Shown here: in pieces, positions 62,414-64,000 of the stretch
Layout: every line of letters begins with the position of its first letter
Position numbering within the stretch: the first letter of the stretch is position 1
Assembly (NCBI RefSeq): GCF_004336745.1
Contig: NZ_SJXD01000011.1
Location: 992,001-1,056,000 of the forward strand
Reading direction: 5' to 3'
Source: Roseococcus sp. SYP-B2431
Lineage (GTDB): Bacteria > Pseudomonadota > Alphaproteobacteria > Acetobacterales > Acetobacteraceae
DNA length: 64,000 bases
Notes under the pieces: model-generated
What the model saw: the letters and a program-made list of their open reading frames with translations, nothing else
Databases searched by the model: none
What the model was told of the DNA's origin: nothing
Program-made: the position numbers and the translations under genes

Positions 62414-63504
62414 CGCGGAGTTCCCTGAGTTTGGCCGGGCGTCTGACTGGGCGTCTGACTGGGCGCCTGCCCCGCGGGCCGGTTGCCGCGCGGAGCCTGG
62501 CCGCGGGGCGGCGCGGCGAGGCTCGCGCCGGGATCGGCACCCGGCTGCGCCTGCGATCCGGGCACGATGAGCCCCTGCACGCGCTGGCCGGGCTGCGAGA
62601 TGATGCGCGACACGCCGGTGTTGAGGTTCACCAGCGCCTCGCGGCCGTTCACGTGGTTCTCGCCACGGGTGATGCGGACATTGCCGAGCACGCGGGCGAG
62701 GCCGGTGGCGGCGGAATAGACGCCGCGGTCGCCGCGCACCACCTCGGTCTCGGTGCGGATCTCCACATTGCCGAAGAGCTCGACGCGGTCGATGCGGCCC
62801 TGGCCGGGCGGCGGGCCCTGCGTGCCTTCGGTGCCCGGCCGCGCCTGCGTGGGCACGCGGACGGCGACGGGCTGCCCCGCGGGCGCGCCGGCCGCAGTGG
62901 GCGGGGCACCGGGCGGGGGATCCTCCAGCATATAGGCCACCAGCGTGTCGGCGGTGATGCGCCGCCCGTCCTGCGTCACGACGAGCGCGCTGCCGCGGCC
63001 CACGGCCATGCGGCGCTGGCTCCAGTATTCCAGGCTGTCGCGGGCGGTGATGACGTGCTGCGGCGTGGTGTAGCTGATGTTGCGCCCGGTCAGCACCAGC
63101 ACCGCCTGGTCCATGTCGTAGACGGCGCGGTCGCCAAGGGCGACGTCGGTCGCGGTGGAGATTCGGACATTCTGCTCCGCCTCCATGCGCCAGATCTCGT
63201 TGCCGCCGGAGAGCGGGCTTTCGCCGGGCTGGGCCGGCGCTTGCGGCGGCGCCTGCTGCCCGGCCGCCGCGCCCCCCGCCGTCCCCCCTTGGGGCCGGTA
63301 GCGCGCGAGCAGCCGGGCCGCATCCACGGTCGTGCCGTCGCGCACGGCCTTCGCATTGCCGCGGGCGATCACCACCTGATCGTTCTGCCGCCACTCGATG
63401 CCGTCATCGGCGGTGATGTCCGTGGGCCCGCCCTGGGACATGTCGATGCCCTGGGCCGCGGCGAGCCCGGGCAGCAGCAGCAGCGCGGCGGCTAATCTTC
63501 TCAT
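62410..63504 (-). CDS. lptA: LPS transport periplasmic protein LptA (OstA family), enlarged
   Basis: 364 residues, much longer than the usual 170-230. A signal peptide (RRLAAALLLLPGLAAAQG) precedes the OstA fold (ITADDGIEWRQNDQVVIARGNAKAVRDG, quoted in parts; MEAEQNVRISTATDVALGDRAVYDM). Three Pro/Gly/Gln-rich stretches interrupt or follow it: around residues 72-98 and 202-232, and the last 30 residues, the last containing a 12-base tandem repeat. LptA bridges lipopolysaccharide from LptC to LptD. ATG 63504 overlaps the lptC stop (ATGA). Confidence 0.88.
   Translation of the reverse strand: MRRLAAALLLLPGLAAAQGIDMSQGGPTDITADDGIEWRQNDQVVIARGNAKAVRDGTTVDAARLLARYRPQGGTAGGAAAGQQAPPQAPAQPGESPLSGGNEIWRMEAEQNVRISTATDVALGDRAVYDMDQAVLVLTGRNISYTTPQHVITARDSLEYWSQRRMAVGRGSALVVTQDGRRITADTLVAYMLEDPPPGAPPTAAGAPAGQPVAVRVPTQARPGTEGTQGPPPGQGRIDRVELFGNVEIRTETEVVRGDRGVYSAATGLARVLGNVRITRGENHVNGREALVNLNTGVSRIISQPGQRVQGLIVPGSQAQPGADPGASLAAPPRGQAPRGNRPAGQAPSQTPSQTPGQTQGTPR
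62437..62472 (-). repeat. 12-base tandem repeat in lptA
   Basis: Two perfect copies of GGGCGTCTGACT (62437-62460) are followed by a degenerate third. They encode SQTP-SQTP-GQTQ-like repeats near the LptA C-terminus, so copy number may vary without breaking the frame. Confidence 0.65.
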
Positions 63505-64000
63505 CGCTGGCGCCCTTCCAGGACGGCATGCGCCTTGCCTGTGAAGACCATGACGGCCCCCCGCTCCCGCAGCCGGAAGCCCTCGGATTCGATGGTGCCG
63601 AAGGAGCCCTGCGCCTGGGTCGGCCGGTCGCCGTCCGCGCTGCCCTGGTCGATCTGCACCGCGGCCTGCTCGGTGCGGAACAGCATGCCGTTGTCGTGGA
63701 AGATGCGCACGTTCCCCTCGAGGTTGAGGTGATGGGCCGGCTTGTCGTAGCGGCCGTTGTCGGCCTCGACATAGACCCAGGCCCCGTCGTTCAGCAGGAT
63801 GTCGGCGCGCGGCTGGTCGAGGAGCATGACCTCCTCCTGGCCGACCTGGCGGCCGACGCGCGCGGTGATGGTATAGGGGCGCCCCAGCTCGTCGACGCCC
63901 TGGAAGCGCGGCGCCACGAGTTGCAGCGCCTCCGGCACCAGCGCCGGGCCGCGGCGGAAGGAGAGCCGCCCGTCCCGCCCCTCGAACTCCGGCCAGAGCA
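63501..64000 (-). CDS. lptC: LPS export protein LptC, C-terminal part
   Basis: The last 165 residues; the N-terminal membrane anchor lies beyond the right edge. The YrbK fold is visible in APRFQGVDELGRPYTITARV and in LNDGAWVYVEADNGRYDKPAHHLNLEGNVR (in parts), typical of LptC. It accepts lipopolysaccharide from the LptBFG transporter and passes it to LptA. The stop overlaps the lptA start, giving lptC-lptA-lptB-rpoN-hpf. Confidence 0.85.
   Translation of the reverse strand, partial: LWPEFEGRDGRLSFRRGPALVPEALQLVAPRFQGVDELGRPYTITARVGRQVGQEEVMLLDQPRADILLNDGAWVYVEADNGRYDKPAHHLNLEGNVRIFHDNGMLFRTEQAAVQIDQGSADGDRPTQAQGSFGTIESEGFRLRERGAVMVFTGKAHAVLEGRQR

Noticed and set aside
62437-62472. CRISPR-like repeat
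   Set aside because: The 12-base units have no spacers and lie in frame within lptA.

Overview
The window is very GC-rich throughout and looks like a chromosomal segment of an alphaproteobacterium, most plausibly an acetic-acid-bacteria relative of the Roseomonas type (Acetobacteraceae). The reasons are the GC-loaded codon use, an lptC-lptA-lptB-rpoN-hpf order, many Bug-type solute receptors without their membrane partners, a TRAP-TAXI transporter and tight ATGA/GTGA gene overlaps. This placement is inference; there is no rRNA here. I saw no insertion sequence, prophage, integrase or CRISPR array, and no gene-free stretch longer than about 300 bases.

Layout. The end of an L,D-transpeptidase (1-503) is followed by an uptake and catabolism region (543-16100): a luciferase-like monooxygenase, a Bug receptor and a CocE-type hydrolase; an oligopeptide-type ABC transporter (4746-8534) whose binding protein is encoded convergently (8626-10173); a second flavin monooxygenase of the NtaA/DszA type downstream of metN-metI-metQ; another Bug receptor and a short-chain dehydrogenase. 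Next is a hydantoinase-type locus (16179-24566): an SHMT-like PLP enzyme, divergent from hyuA-hyuB, two Bug receptors and a SelA-like PLP enzyme. A three-gene predicted peptide-ligase cluster follows (24597-31361: transglutaminase, circularly permuted ATP-grasp fused to alpha-E, and a frameshifted transglutaminase/DUF2126 protein). Then come an aminotransferase-V protein, a fused TRAP permease with its TAXI receptor, and an enoyl-CoA hydratase.

The largest co-directional block (36694-46117) joins an RND efflux pump (adaptor plus permease) to a seven-gene Mrp/Mbh-type cation-antiporter module, with almost every junction overlapping. After an alpha/beta hydrolase, an AI-2E-type permease and an MFS transporter comes nitrogen metabolism: an N-formylglutamate amidohydrolase-like gene and glutamate synthase gltB/gltD. 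The window ends with conserved genes: a complex-I NDUFA9-like protein, tRNA-Leu(CAG), an RNase D-like nuclease, and the hpf/rpoN/lptB/lptA/lptC block read right to left.

Most notable: (1) the RND pump in one apparent operon with an Mbh-ordered antiporter in which MbhD, MbhE and MnhB are fused; (2) a tandemly duplicated metN-metI junction forming two 19-20-codon mini-ORFs linked by ATGA overlaps; (3) a hydantoinase A gene with no ATG, GTG or TTG before its conserved N-terminus, but a good Shine-Dalgarno followed by ATC; (4) a single-base frameshift in the DUF2126 gene; (5) several genes whose Shine-Dalgarno lies in or next to a hairpin; (6) a 32-base direct repeat flanking the alpha/beta hydrolase gene.
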